Source: Ustilago trichophora
Lineage: Eukaryota > Basidiomycota > Ustilaginomycetes > Ustilaginales > Ustilaginaceae
Reading direction: 5' to 3'
NCBI GenBank assembly: GCA_900323505.1
Contig: OOIN01000027.1
Span: 434,001 to 498,000 of the forward strand
DNA: 64,000 nt
The first letter of the stretch is position 1; each line of letters starts with the position of its first letter. Below the pieces are notes generated by a model, which was not told the DNA's origin, searched no databases, and saw only the letters and a program-made list of their open reading frames with translations. This document shows positions 1 to 10,715 of the stretch, in pieces. Made by a program: the position numbers and the translations under genes.

Positions 1-1560
1 GGGAACAAGACCGACGTGGTTGAGGAGCTCGGGAAGGATGGGGTCACGGATGTCGCTCCAGAGGTGGGGCTTGAAGGTGAGGCCACCCTCCGAGTTGAGG
101 AAGAGATCCTTGGTGATCTGCTGGATGTTGTCGCCGAGCTTGCGGTTGAGAGGGTCGCTGTTGATCGACTTGGCAAAGTAGGTGATCTCACGGAAGAGAG
201 CATCCTTGTGAGGGACGTACTTGCCCTGATCGCGGCCATCGGCAGCAACAAAGAACTTCTTGCCAGATTCGGTGAGCTGGCGAGCCTGAGTGTTGGCCTC
301 GTCCTTCATGATGAAACCGGGCTCCTGGAGGCACTTGCGGATGTAAGTGCTGAGGCGGTTGAACCACTGCTTAAGCTCAGGGTCGTTGTTGGCATCGGTG
401 TAGAGCTGGTTGACAGCGTCAATCATGGGCTGAGTGGGAGCACCGTTGGCGAAGCGCTCGATGAGACGACGGAAGGTGGTCTCGGCAGTGGCAACGTTGC
501 CCTCGGAGCGAACGTTCTGGGCGCTCTGAGTGGTCTGGTTGGCGACGTGCGAGGCGTGACCCTTGTACTGCTCAAAGAAGTTGAGGAAGTACTCCATGGC
601 ATCTTGGTAGTCCTTGTGGCGCTGGCACTCGACGACGACCTTCTTGAGACGGTAGTAGAACTGGTCACGACGCTCCTTGGGGAACTTTTCCTTGAGGTAG
701 TCGTTGGCCTTGTCCTTGTGCTCCTTGGCAAGGTCCTTGTGCTTCTGGGGGATCTTGTCAGAGAGGAGCTGAGCCTTCTGCTTGGCAACCTCGGCGACGG
801 CAGCCTGGTTCTGCTCTCGACTGGCGTTGGGGTCGACAGCGTTGGAGACGTCTTGGGCGTGAGCGGCACCCTCCTGCTTGGCCTGCTCGGCCTTGTCCTG
901 GGCATCGGCCTTGGCCTGCTCCTTCTTCCTGAGCATGTCAGGGATGTCATCGTGGAACTCGTTGTCAGGAGCGGGCTGGTCGACGGCGTTGAGACGCTCC
1001 TCGTCGGGGCGAGCAACCTCGGCAGCCTTGGCGGCACCGTCAGCGAACATGTCGCGTCCAATGAAGCCAAAGTCCTGGATGATCTTGCGGAGCTCACCGT
1101 TGCGAAGGAAGAGGGTGAGAAGGGTGCGGAAAGCCTCACCTGCAGTCTCGCCGTCCTTCTTCGCGTCAGCAGATGAGATGGGGGCCTTGACGTTGACGTT
1201 GCCGGCAACATCGGCCTTGCGAGTAGCGTAGAGGAAGTTCTGGAACTCCTCCTCGCCGTTCTTGTTAACGACGACCTGGCGAGCGGTCTCGATCAGTTCG
1301 CGAACGTCCTGAATGAGCTTCTTGCCATCGGGCGAGAGCTTGTTGGTGTCGACAGGGCTGTTGGCGAGGGTGTACTTGAGGGTGTCGTCAATCTGCTGGT
1401 TGTCAGGGTATCGACCCTCACGGAAAGCCTGAATGACACCGAAGAAGCGCATCTTGCGGTCAACATCAGCAGCCTTCTGGCGGGAACCAACAGTCGAGGT
1501 GACGGCGTTGGCCGAGGGGTTCTCGGAAACCTGAGAAACGGCAGCGGGAACAGTCGACAT
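1..1560 (-). CDS. HAM1-like domain protein, 3' part outside the window
   Basis: The minus-strand frame is open from an ATG at 1558-1560 to the window edge, giving 520 codons without stop or intron. The protein starts MSTVPAAVSQVSEN. Near residues 145-165 it carries RKIIQDFGFIGRDMFADG followed by AAKAAEVARPDEERL and a VDQPAP motif, typical of the fungal HAM1-like N-terminal domain family (large cytoplasmic proteins with a BPI/lipid-binding-like C-terminus). A Lys/Gln/Ala-rich probable coiled coil covers about 185-270 (KEQAKADAQDKAEQAKQEG). Strong C-ending codon preference supports real coding and suggests high expression. The C-terminal half lies outside. The function is unknown; family assignment is from recognised motifs and not from a search. 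Confidence 0.82.
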   Translation of the reverse strand, partial: MSTVPAAVSQVSENPSANAVTSTVGSRQKAADVDRKMRFFGVIQAFREGRYPDNQQIDDTLKYTLANSPVDTNKLSPDGKKLIQDVRELIETARQVVVNKNGEEEFQNFLYATRKADVAGNVNVKAPISSADAKKDGETAGEAFRTLLTLFLRNGELRKIIQDFGFIGRDMFADGAAKAAEVARPDEERLNAVDQPAPDNEFHDDIPDMLRKKEQAKADAQDKAEQAKQEGAAHAQDVSNAVDPNASREQNQAAVAEVAKQKAQLLSDKIPQKHKDLAKEHKDKANDYLKEKFPKERRDQFYYRLKKVVVECQRHKDYQDAMEYFLNFFEQYKGHASHVANQTTQSAQNVRSEGNVATAETTFRRLIERFANGAPTQPMIDAVNQLYTDANNDPELKQWFNRLSTYIRKCLQEPGFIMKDEANTQARQLTESGKKFFVAADGRDQGKYVPHKDALFREITYFAKSINSDPLNRKLGDNIQQITKDLFLNSEGGLTFKPHLWSDIRDPILPELLNHVGLVP

Positions 1561-4500
1561 GATTGCTCGTAAAGTAATTGGTGGCTTTGGCTTAGAAAAA
1601 AGTGGGGGTTGAGCAGTGAAAGAAGACGCGAGCGGAATCGGATCAATAGTCGATTGATCGAGATTTTAAGCTAGAGTCTTTGTTGAATGCGAACAACGGA
1701 GAGTTCGGATGGTGAAATATCGCAGGGGACCAAGACAGGTGTTGCGATAAAAGTGGTAGTTGATGTGGTAGTTGGACAGATAAGTGGTAGGGTATCTGTG
1801 ACTGGTATCAAGAGATTCTGGTATGTGGTAGATGTAGTACAAGAAGGACCCAGACGCGGCGAAGGTCACACTACGAGATCTATATACTTTGGGGAGAAGT
1901 TGAGTCGGCTCAGCTCGAACGGTTTCAGCGACGAGGCCAGAGTGCACTGAGTCTGTCAAGCGATGATGAGCGAAGAGCAAGTGGCCTAAAACGGTAAACC
2001 AGACATGGTGCGCACAGTCACCGACCGATGACACGAGGGCGATGAAAGCGACTGCACTGGAACAGTTGAAACAAGAGAGAGAGAGAGAGAAGTTGGACAG
2101 CTTGGACAAGGATGCACGAGGCGCATCAGCAGCGAAGAACAGATGGAGCGGAAAATCAGAGAGAGCAGCGTTGAAATGCACGGATGCATCATTTGGCCAA
2201 CATTGGGAAAGAGCCAAGACGAAAGAGAGCGCGTCATCTGCTCTATCTTTCCTCTCTCTCTCTATCTCACGCACACACCGTTCCTTCTCTGTCACACTAT
2301 CACACAAGAGGACAGACAGGTGGCGTCGATGGCGTGGGTCAAAGTGCATAGGACCAAGTGCCGATGCTGAGAAAGCATCGCATGCCAGTCTCTGAGCATT
2401 GTGCTTTGAAGCTGCCGCCGAAATGGGAAGAACCTCCACTTTCTTTTTTTTCTTTTTTTTTTTTCTTTTCTTTTTTGGAATGAGCGGGGCGTGGATCACA
2501 TGCATGTCTTCCCTCTGGCTCTCTCCATGCTGAAACAGGCGATCCGTCAGTGAAAATGGAAATATTTGAAAGGCCGTTCTCGTGCATTTTGGTCGCAAAA
2601 GAGCCGATCCCAAACGAAAGACGTCGACGGGATCGTCCAACACCATCGACGACCCTTGTTCTTGCCTTGCTCCCCTTGTTCCGCCTCTCAAAAATCAAGC
2701 CACAGGCGTAGACGCACTTCTGACGGCTACTCCGACGCTCTTTGCTGTTGCTGTATTGCTTGACAGGATTTCGTTTCTTTACAAATCGGTTGTCGTGTTT
2801 GATTCAGCATGTTCTCTCAGTATTGACATCTCGCACCCGCTGCCGCGGCCACAGACGTGACTTCGCGTTGAGCACAATCACATCACATCGTCCTCGGCGG
2901 TCAACAGTGTCGAGTCTTACATCGGGCTCAGTCGAATGGTGGGTAGAGAGATGTATGGCTGTATGTACTGTGCAACCAACCAGCAGAAGCGCCGTGGTAT
3001 GTAGTCTAGGCTTTGCTTGTTTTTAATTCTATTTTTAATCGTTCAATTCCGCTGCAGCTCTGCTTTTTGCCTCTCTTCCATTCCAACCTTGATTCGCCGC
3101 TGCATGACGTGGTAAATGACGACCATACTGTGTAGCTCGCTGTGTGCTGCGGTTGCACTGACAGCATCTCCGCTCTCGCTGCCGTTCTATCGCTGACCCA
3201 TTTCGACACCGCTCTCTCACCCTTTCCACACACATAGGCCGAGCTACTCATCATGAATACCTCCTGAAAGATTTTTCGTCACAACGCAGCTTATAGGATC
3301 TGCAGTCTGGTATCCGACCATGCGACTTGCTCCCTGCTTAACTTGAGCTCTAACCGCCCTCGCTTTCAGAGCAATTCTGCAATGCATGCATTCCAACGGT
3401 CACTTGCCGCTACGGTAATACACAGTATGACTCAAGCGAACAGTTATGATCGACCTTGAAACTGGAACACACGCGCGGGTCTCGAGCCATATACTACCAT
3501 ACTGTCGAGAGGCTCTCTTCGGCTTTCCGACCTGAACTCCGACCCTCGTCGCTCGCAAAAGTGATCGACGTTTCTCTGCGTGTCAGTCGCTTCGGTCAAC
3601 CTGTTTGGTCCTTGCTGTCGGTACATCGATTACCAACACCCTCCTACCACAAGGTTCAGCGTCATCTGTACCACAAGTTTGATTCGCCGCTCCAACCTTC
3701 GGCGGCTGAATCATGTCTGTGTCGATATCCTGTCGACCCCGCCCATTGCTTTGATCCATAACCCGATGCAACTGCCTCTATCGACGGGTGACAAGCCGAC
3801 GTATGGGCTCAGATGCGACACCGTCCGCTGTATACGATCAGGCGACGGCACGAAGAGATCCAATTTTGGCATCATCCTGCAAACCAGCTCGCCAAAAAAA
3901 TGTCAGTTTCACCTGTTCCAATGATCGATTCATCACCCTGGGGTTTTGGGGTTTCGGCTTTGACCCTAGGGCGACACTTTTCGCAAGGCCTTCCATGAAG
4001 CCGATGCGTCGGAATCATCCAAAAACGGCAATCCTGGTCAGTGCACTCTACGTGCGGTAACGAAATTGCCCAGCGACGCGCTATGACGACATTATACAGC
4101 TAGCGTGGCATTTGCAGGCCACCTTCAAACACTTTCAACTTTTCCCCAAAAACGGCTGTTCCAGAAGACGTCTTGCAACACTACTGATGCTGCTGTGATT
4201 GACCGACGGGGAACAGCAGATCTACGCAACTTGCTCGCTTCAGGGTTCGACCAAAAGAGCTTTGGACTCGATCTTCTAAGCCACGGGCATCCCGATAGCA
4301 TCGCCGATCCGATCCGATTTTGGCCTGGTGGCTCTTACTATCCCGGTGCGGCGGTTCTGACAGCGCTCAAGGTCGTCGTGACCTTCGAATGCTTGAGAGG
4401 CTTTTGCGAGGGATGATCGACTTCGAGCCGGCCGTTGTTTCTGCAGCAGAAAGGGCTATGGACAAACAATCGCTGATGTCAATGCGACGAGTCAAGGCCT

Positions 4501-5093
4501 GCACCAAACGCTGTTCCGTATCCGTAGATCCTCGAATCTTCCACGCATCTGCAGAACGAGCTTTTGTTGGGGCCCTGATGTCGACGTTCCGACGGCTTGG
4601 ATACATCTAACGGCCCTTTCTGAGATCAAGAGATTTCTTCTAGACGTTATACCTGAGAGATGGGATATTTTTAGCATCCTATCGAGGCAGCTTTCTTAGT
4701 TTTTCTGTCGCCAGGAAATGCAAGAGGACCCTTTTTAATGGCTCCCAAAAATAGCCACCACTCCCTCCAAAAACAGCCGCTGACAGGCACATCTATGATC
4801 AGCCCTTTTGCCGACAAGGTTTCACCGATGCTGACAACTTGACAGGAGCGCTTATTGGATTGCGCGTGAATACAGTGTGCAACCTTTGTCACTGTGGCCG
4901 AATCAGGGTTCATCAGAGTCATCAAGATCTCCTCCTGGCAGCTGGTTCTCCCACCAACGCCACACTAAGAACAAATGTACTGCATTTTAAACTGTTCACA
5001 TAGCAAGAGATTCAAAAAAGCACGGCACCAACAAAACGTCGTGCAAGTGCGGGTTGATCTATACGATTCCTCCTCGGGCGAGTGGGGCGCGCA
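1561..5093. other. Long intergenic region, no supported gene
   Basis: This 3.5 kb stretch separates the start of the HAM1-like gene from the 3' end of VPS10. It contains a poly-T/TC tract at about 2440-2476, GA/CT-rich patches near 2060-2270 and only scattered ORFs on both strands without domains, biased codon use or signal peptides. The part nearest 1560 must hold the HAM1-like promoter. A non-coding RNA cannot be excluded. Confidence 0.6.
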
Positions 5094-8000
5094 TCAACGC
5101 TCCAACTCTTCATCATCGTAATCGGGCAGCATGGCAGCATCTTCGTCCGTCGACAGATGTCTGTATCCACCATAGGCTCCACGCGACCTCCTTCCCAATC
5201 TGGCTCGTAGGAAGGGAATCTTGTCCGAAGCTATCTCCCTCACCCTTGCCAGTGCTGCACTTGCTGCGCCCAGCACAAACCGCGGCACCGAGGCCAAGTT
5301 CTGGGCGAGCTCCGAATCTGCGCCGTACAACCGATTCGAGCTGTCCGGAAGGCGGATGCGACCACCGCCCAACGTACCACGTTGAGACTGCTTCTTAGCC
5401 CACCAGTAGCCCACGAGACCCGCAAGCCCAAAGGGACAGAGAATCACCGTCATCCACCAAAACACTCCATGACCTGCCAGATTGTTGCTGCAAACGTGTC
5501 TGGCTCCTCGGTCCGGTCTCGTCCCACCGGTGCACGTCGAGTACGGAACCTTGCGAACATTTGTCCTCTCGTACCAGTATCCATCGCTGTCACTTGCCCA
5601 ACATTGACCCTCTTCATCCGTCGACAGCATCTGCGAACCCGGATACAGCACGCACTTGCCACTGGCATCTCGATAGTGGTTGAACTCGCACTCGAAATCC
5701 GCCTCTGTGCAGGGGCAGTTGCGACTGACCGAGTGAGGTTGAACGATCTTCTCCCCCACGTAGCAGTCGGCCCTCCTCTTGCGTCGGTAGTAGTACGTCT
5801 GTCGTCCGAAAAGACACTGTTCCGCACGTTCTTCGCTCGGCGACCAGAGTTCAAAGTCGTCCTGCTCGGGTTTGGCCACGTTGAGGACGCATTTGCGCGA
5901 TTCGAGGGCGGAGAAGTCAAGATAGATCGAAACGGTCTTGGTGGTGGCAGATCCCGAAGGGGTGCCGAGAAGGATGAAGCGTCGATGGGTGTCCTCGGGG
6001 ACGGTAAGGATCTGAGAGATGCGGATCTTCTCACCAAAGGCGTAGGATTCCCACGTCAGACCTTCGTTCAAAGAGTAGAGGACCGTGTCGGTGGCTTGCT
6101 CGTCGTTGACAAGGACGATGATCGAGCCTTGATCGCCGAATTCCCACTTGTGGGCGTCTTTGTGCACTTCTTCCCAAGTAAAGCCACCATCTCTGGTCAG
6201 AAAAGTGTCGGAATCGCGGTAGGCTGCCAGCTTACGACCAACGTTGCCGACTCCCATCATGAGACCGACCGCCGACGGAGAGCTGTAGGTATCCCTGGGG
6301 TCGTCCCTCTCGGTGAATCCGTGGAGATGCAAATCGCATCCGACTTGGTTGCATTCGTACGGTTGGCCATACACATCTCGACTGGGAGGAACGAGAGACT
6401 TCCATCGTCCTCCATCGTTGTGCGTGATCCTGGTAACCAAATCCTTCTGCCTTGAGACGGAAGCGTCATCAGGGTTGCTAACGACATTGACGACGGCTAC
6501 GCCGTCGAGGCCGAGCATCTTTTCAAAGTCGACGAATCCTTTGTCGTTGCGGTTGACAAAGTCGAGGCTCTGCGCGTAGAACGTGCCATTTGAGTTGCTC
6601 TTGAGCAGCGTTCCCCATTCGGAACCTGTCTCGGAGTGGGTCGTAAAGTGCAAAAAGATGGCATCCGTCACCGAGTCCAATACGGTATACGCTCTCGTAC
6701 CCAGCTCCATTCCTGGTGGGAAGTGGATCTCGGCAAAGTCGCGTCCATTCAGCGAGACGTGCAACTTCAGGCTCGGTGTTGAAGAAGTCAAGACGTACTC
6801 TGCGACCACCAGATACTGCTCAAAGACGGCGAATCCGACAATGGCGTCAAACACCTTGCTGCGTTTGCGGTAGAAGTCATCTCCACGGATGAGCTGCAGT
6901 CGGTTGGCGGCGGTGAAATCGCGCTGGTTGCCCTGCTTATCCCGGTAGCTCTCGCAGAAGATGGAACGGGCGTCCATCTTGAGCTTCTTATCGCGGGCCC
7001 AGGAGCAGGTGCGAACGTATGTTTCGATCTTGTCCCAGGTGTTGCCGTTGTTGATCGAATACCAGGCTTCGGCATGGCAGTTTTTGCCGATGCTGAAAGT
7101 GCAATCGCGACTACCGGTCCAGATGAGCCAGTCGGATTTGTCAGGATGAAAGTCGAGGATGCCAATGCCCAATCCGTTGGCTGGGAGGGGAGCTGTGAAC
7201 CAGTTCCAACTTGCGCCTTGGTTGGTGGTGTAGTAAACGCGCTGACCTGCTGTGACGAGGTATCCTCGCTTCTTGTCGTACGCATGCAAAGCCATAGTAA
7301 GGAATCTGTCTTCCGAAGAAGCAGGTGGGCCGTCGGCGACCAGCTGCTTCCAAGAATATCCGTCGTTGAGCGATTGGAAGACCGTGCCATCCGCCAACTG
7401 AACCAGGACACTCGAGGATTCGGGAAAGTACATCTTGTCGACAACGAGCGAAGGGAAGGTGAACGATTTGTGCAACACTTTTCCTTCTTGAGGCAGGTTC
7501 TTGCCGCTGCACGACTTTTGGGTTTTCTCGTCCTTGCGGATGCCTCTGCCGGCATCGCACGTGTTACCGGGTACTTTGCGGTATCCCGAAGATCCCAAGT
7601 ACGTATCGTCCGGCTTGGCGCAGGCCCCTTCGGGGATATGTTCGTTCCCCGTCGCCACGCAATCGCCCTTTGTATCTCGTGTAAAGCCAAAATCGCACTC
7701 GTAATCGGCATCCGTGCAGGGGCAAGGATCCTCCTTACCCTCTGGATCGTGGAATTTGTCCTGGACAAAGCAATCCGCGTCGGCCTTTCTGCGCTTATAC
7801 CACTGCTTGTGACCCATCAAACAACTTCCTTCCTCCCGAGCCTGAACGTACCATTTTTCCATATCTCCTTCGCCACATTTGCGCTTCTTCATCTCGGCGA
7901 AATCCAAAAAGATGACCACGTTGCGATCCTGATTGCCCGCCTGGCTTCTCGTCTGGCTTCCTACAAGCAGGAACTTGAGCGAGGTGCTGTCGGGGATGGT

Positions 8001-9611
8001 CGTCAGAACCTTGGCGCGCATCTTGACGCCGAGATTCAACTTTTTCCAATCCTTGCCAAAGTTGGTCGAGTACGAGACGTGGTCGGTGACATCCTCGTCG
8101 TCGACCATCACGAGGACGGAACCCTGGTCACCGAATTCGTACTTGTGCGCGTCACGGGTGACCATCTTCCACGTACGGCCGGCGTCGACACTAAGGAACG
8201 TATCGCACTCATCGTAATCCTTGAGACCCTTTCCGATGGTTCCTACGCCCATGACGAATCCAGGTGCGATTGAGGAGAACATCTTGCCGACGTTTGTCTT
8301 GCCAGAGACGGACCAAAGGTGGAGGGCACAGTTTTTGGTATCGGCGGGGTCGCAGTCGATGCGCTTGCCTTTGTCGTCTTCGGTAGGGGGTTTAAGGGTG
8401 TGCCAGCTGCTGCCGTCGTCAAAGGTGATCACGGATCGAACGTCGCCTTCGCCTTCGCTTTGCACGTTGGCAATGCCGACGCCGTCTATCTTGACAAGAT
8501 GCTCAAAGTCGACGAGGCCTTGGGTGGTGCGTCGGGTGCCACGGAGGGACTCGACGAATTGTGTGCCCGTGCTGTCGCTGGTGAAGAGAACACCGGTATT
8601 GTCGTAAACAGAGTCGACAACGTCGATCATGATCGAGTGGGATGTGCTGTCGACTACTGTATATGCGTTTTCTCTGAGCTCTGAGCCGTGTGGAAACTTG
8701 GCCTTGTCCCACTTGACTCCGTCTCGCGTGACGAACATGGCCATCTCAGTACCTGCCTTTGACGAGCCTCCCTGAGAGTCCCGCAATGCAGTCACCAGGA
8801 ATCGCTTGCTCGGTCCTAAGCCGGCGAACTGCTTTGCATTTCTGCCCATGTCCAGCTCGACCATCTTCTTGCTCTTGAAGAAATCGTCGCTCTGAAACAG
8901 CCTCGTCGCACCGCTAGCCGCCGCCCTCCTCCTGTCTTCCTTTGCATCCTCCCATGCGATACAAAATATGCGCTTCATCGCATCCTGACTCGTCTCCATC
9001 TCTGGCGTTGCTTTTGCCCAATTGCAGTGCATCACAAACTCGAGCAGCTTTGAAGGATTGGTGGCAAACGCATTGGTGGTATAGTACGCTTCATCATGGC
9101 AAATTCGACCACCCCAGGGTGTCCACATGGAGCATTTTTTGCCTGTGAAAATGATCCAGTCCCAATGCTTTTCGTCGGCATGAAACTCCATTGGCGGACC
9201 GGCACGGGTGGCGGGTGGTTCTGGCGTGAGGAACTCCTGCCAAGTTTTACCACGGTCGACGGATCGCCAGTGCGTCGTCTCGCGGGAGAGGATGAAGGCC
9301 TGCTTCTTATCGTAGGGATGAGGGACGAGCATGGATGCTTTGCCAGAGGAGGTGCCGGAGACGGGAGACCATGATTTGCCTTCATCTTCGGAGCGGTAGA
9401 CGATACCTGAGGTGGCATCGTGATAGAGAGCGACGGTAGAGTCGTCGAAATAGCTGATTTTGGACGGGAGGTGGGCAAAGCGGGTTACTTTTACACCTGG
9501 ATCCGAGGCAGCCAGGGTGAGGGAAGGGAGGAGGAAAAGGGTGACGATGAAAGAGGCGAGGCTGAGCAAGAGCAGCCGCCGACTCATAGTATGCCGAAGT
9601 AAGGATGCCAT
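5094..9611 (-). CDS. vps10: VPS10/sortilin vacuolar sorting receptor
   Basis: Intronless, 1505 aa from the ATG at 9609-9611, chosen because MASLLRHTMSRRL runs directly into a signal peptide (about 1-35); a longer frame to 9722 lacks this logic. Two tandem Vps10 domains follow, each a beta-propeller with BNR/Asp-box repeats (SEDEGKSW, SVDRGKTW, SVDAGRTW, then SLNDGYSW, TTNQGASW, TRDGGFTW) and each closed by a 10CC cysteine module (CPCTDADYECDFG and CPCTEADFECEFN). One membrane segment lies at about 1382-1405, then a cytosolic tail of about 100 aa with YGGYRHL and acidic DYDDEELER, likely adaptor and retromer signals. In yeast this receptor cycles between Golgi and endosome carrying carboxypeptidase Y. 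The two-domain layout and length are normal for fungi. Confidence 0.95.
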   Translation of the reverse strand: MASLLRHTMSRRLLLLSLASFIVTLFLLPSLTLAASDPGVKVTRFAHLPSKISYFDDSTVALYHDATSGIVYRSEDEGKSWSPVSGTSSGKASMLVPHPYDKKQAFILSRETTHWRSVDRGKTWQEFLTPEPPATRAGPPMEFHADEKHWDWIIFTGKKCSMWTPWGGRICHDEAYYTTNAFATNPSKLLEFVMHCNWAKATPEMETSQDAMKRIFCIAWEDAKEDRRRAAASGATRLFQSDDFFKSKKMVELDMGRNAKQFAGLGPSKRFLVTALRDSQGGSSKAGTEMAMFVTRDGVKWDKAKFPHGSELRENAYTVVDSTSHSIMIDVVDSVYDNTGVLFTSDSTGTQFVESLRGTRRTTQGLVDFEHLVKIDGVGIANVQSEGEGDVRSVITFDDGSSWHTLKPPTEDDKGKRIDCDPADTKNCALHLWSVSGKTNVGKMFSSIAPGFVMGVGTIGKGLKDYDECDTFLSVDAGRTWKMVTRDAHKYEFGDQGSVLVMVDDEDVTDHVSYSTNFGKDWKKLNLGVKMRAKVLTTIPDSTSLKFLLVGSQTRSQAGNQDRNVVIFLDFAEMKKRKCGEGDMEKWYVQAREEGSCLMGHKQWYKRRKADADCFVQDKFHDPEGKEDPCPCTDADYECDFGFTRDTKGDCVATGNEHIPEGACAKPDDTYLGSSGYRKVPGNTCDAGRGIRKDEKTQKSCSGKNLPQEGKVLHKSFTFPSLVVDKMYFPESSSVLVQLADGTVFQSLNDGYSWKQLVADGPPASSEDRFLTMALHAYDKKRGYLVTAGQRVYYTTNQGASWNWFTAPLPANGLGIGILDFHPDKSDWLIWTGSRDCTFSIGKNCHAEAWYSINNGNTWDKIETYVRTCSWARDKKLKMDARSIFCESYRDKQGNQRDFTAANRLQLIRGDDFYRKRSKVFDAIVGFAVFEQYLVVAEYVLTSSTPSLKLHVSLNGRDFAEIHFPPGMELGTRAYTVLDSVTDAIFLHFTTHSETGSEWGTLLKSNSNGTFYAQSLDFVNRNDKGFVDFEKMLGLDGVAVVNVVSNPDDASVSRQKDLVTRITHNDGGRWKSLVPPSRDVYGQPYECNQVGCDLHLHGFTERDDPRDTYSSPSAVGLMMGVGNVGRKLAAYRDSDTFLTRDGGFTWEEVHKDAHKWEFGDQGSIIVLVNDEQATDTVLYSLNEGLTWESYAFGEKIRISQILTVPEDTHRRFILLGTPSGSATTKTVSIYLDFSALESRKCVLNVAKPEQDDFELWSPSEERAEQCLFGRQTYYYRRKRRADCYVGEKIVQPHSVSRNCPCTEADFECEFNHYRDASGKCVLYPGSQMLSTDEEGQCWASDSDGYWYERTNVRKVPYSTCTGGTRPDRGARHVCSNNLAGHGVFWWMTVILCPFGLAGLVGYWWAKKQSQRGTLGGGRIRLPDSSNRLYGADSELAQNLASVPRFVLGAASAALARVREIASDKIPFLRARLGRRSRGAYGGYRHLSTDEDAAMLPDYDDEELER

Positions 9612-10715
9612 GATGGGCTGCGGGAGACAATATTCGTGATGTGATCCAGCTCGGCCCCGATACCGTAATCGGTAAAAGGCTGCTGCAGATGGGTCAGAGG
9701 GTGGTGATACGAGCTGCAGCACTAGGGCCCTGGCTGTGAATTTTGTGCTGAGCTCTCGAGTCGAAACGAATCAAGTCGACGTAAGGACAGTGCTGATCGG
9801 AAGAGAGCCGCTGCGACGAGTGAGGCCTCGGTCAAGTCCGAGTTGGAGGGATGGGATCTGAGTCGGGAGCTCCGATAAGATACCGTTCGGAGCTCTTTTG
9901 CCTCTGTTATAATCAAACTCCAAGGTTCAACGGTATTCCAACAATGGCCAAAGTTTGAGGAAGGAGGGAGTATGATGATGAAGAGGATGATGACGATGAA
10001 AAGGACGAAAGGAGAGGCAACGATGAGAAATAGTATTCAAAGGGCTGAGCTGGATCCTCGGCAACGAAGAGGGCGCGTGCACGGCCTTCCAATCCCCAAA
10101 TCCAGACCTCAGCAGCCTCATGCACGGAGTCAAGCGCAGACCGCAACGTAATTTCGAGTCGCGCCTCCTTTTTGTGTCCTTCTCAATTCGCCCAACGGCA
10201 GCTTCTTCGTCCTTTCTTTCTTCCACGCGGTCCCTCAGTCCCACTCGAGGCCCACCAATGCCACGTATCCACGACTGACGGCACATTTTCTGTCGGAGAA
10301 TCAAGAGGTGATGCGATCTACTATTCATTATAGCAACAGAGCAATCCAGATCCTAATAGTACAGAAGCAGAGGCAAATCCCATATGGTAGGAGCCAAATC
10401 CAACATGATGAATGACAGAGCGAAGTTCGAAATCTGTGAATAAATGTGGCGAGACCATCCCCATCGACTTTATGCAAGAGTCGAGGGGGCGAATCTCGCC
10501 TTTTCCTGGAACAGCTGCCACATGGCGTGTATGGTGTGGCGCCGTTCCTAAATGCCGTCACAAAAGCCGATGATTGGCCTTGGTTTTCCAACGAGAACGT
10601 GATGCACAAATGCTGATGTTCTAGAAATACAGTTGGGGAGGTGGTCGGGTGATATTGGTGGTCGGAATGAGATTCGAGCCGATTCGAGACAAAGAGTCAG
10701 ACAATCCGGTTCTGA
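9612..10715. other. VPS10 promoter and MADS gene 3' flank
   Basis: 1.1 kb between two minus-strand genes. It holds the VPS10 promoter and 5' leader and the 3' UTR of the MADS-box gene. Poly-purine GATGAAG-type runs lie near 9970-10010. I see no ORF with coding character. Confidence 0.6.

Noticed and set aside
16..1176. Plus-strand ORF of 386 codons and neighbouring minus-strand ORFs in other frames
   Set aside because: Shadows of the HAM1-like gene, which is read in a different minus-strand frame from 1560; their composition (Leu/Val or Ser/Arg/Pro rich) is a codon-bias artefact.
1666..2691. Minus-strand ORF of 341 codons upstream of the HAM1-like gene
   Set aside because: No domain, contains translated homopolymers (Lys run from the poly-T tract) and lies where the promoter must be.
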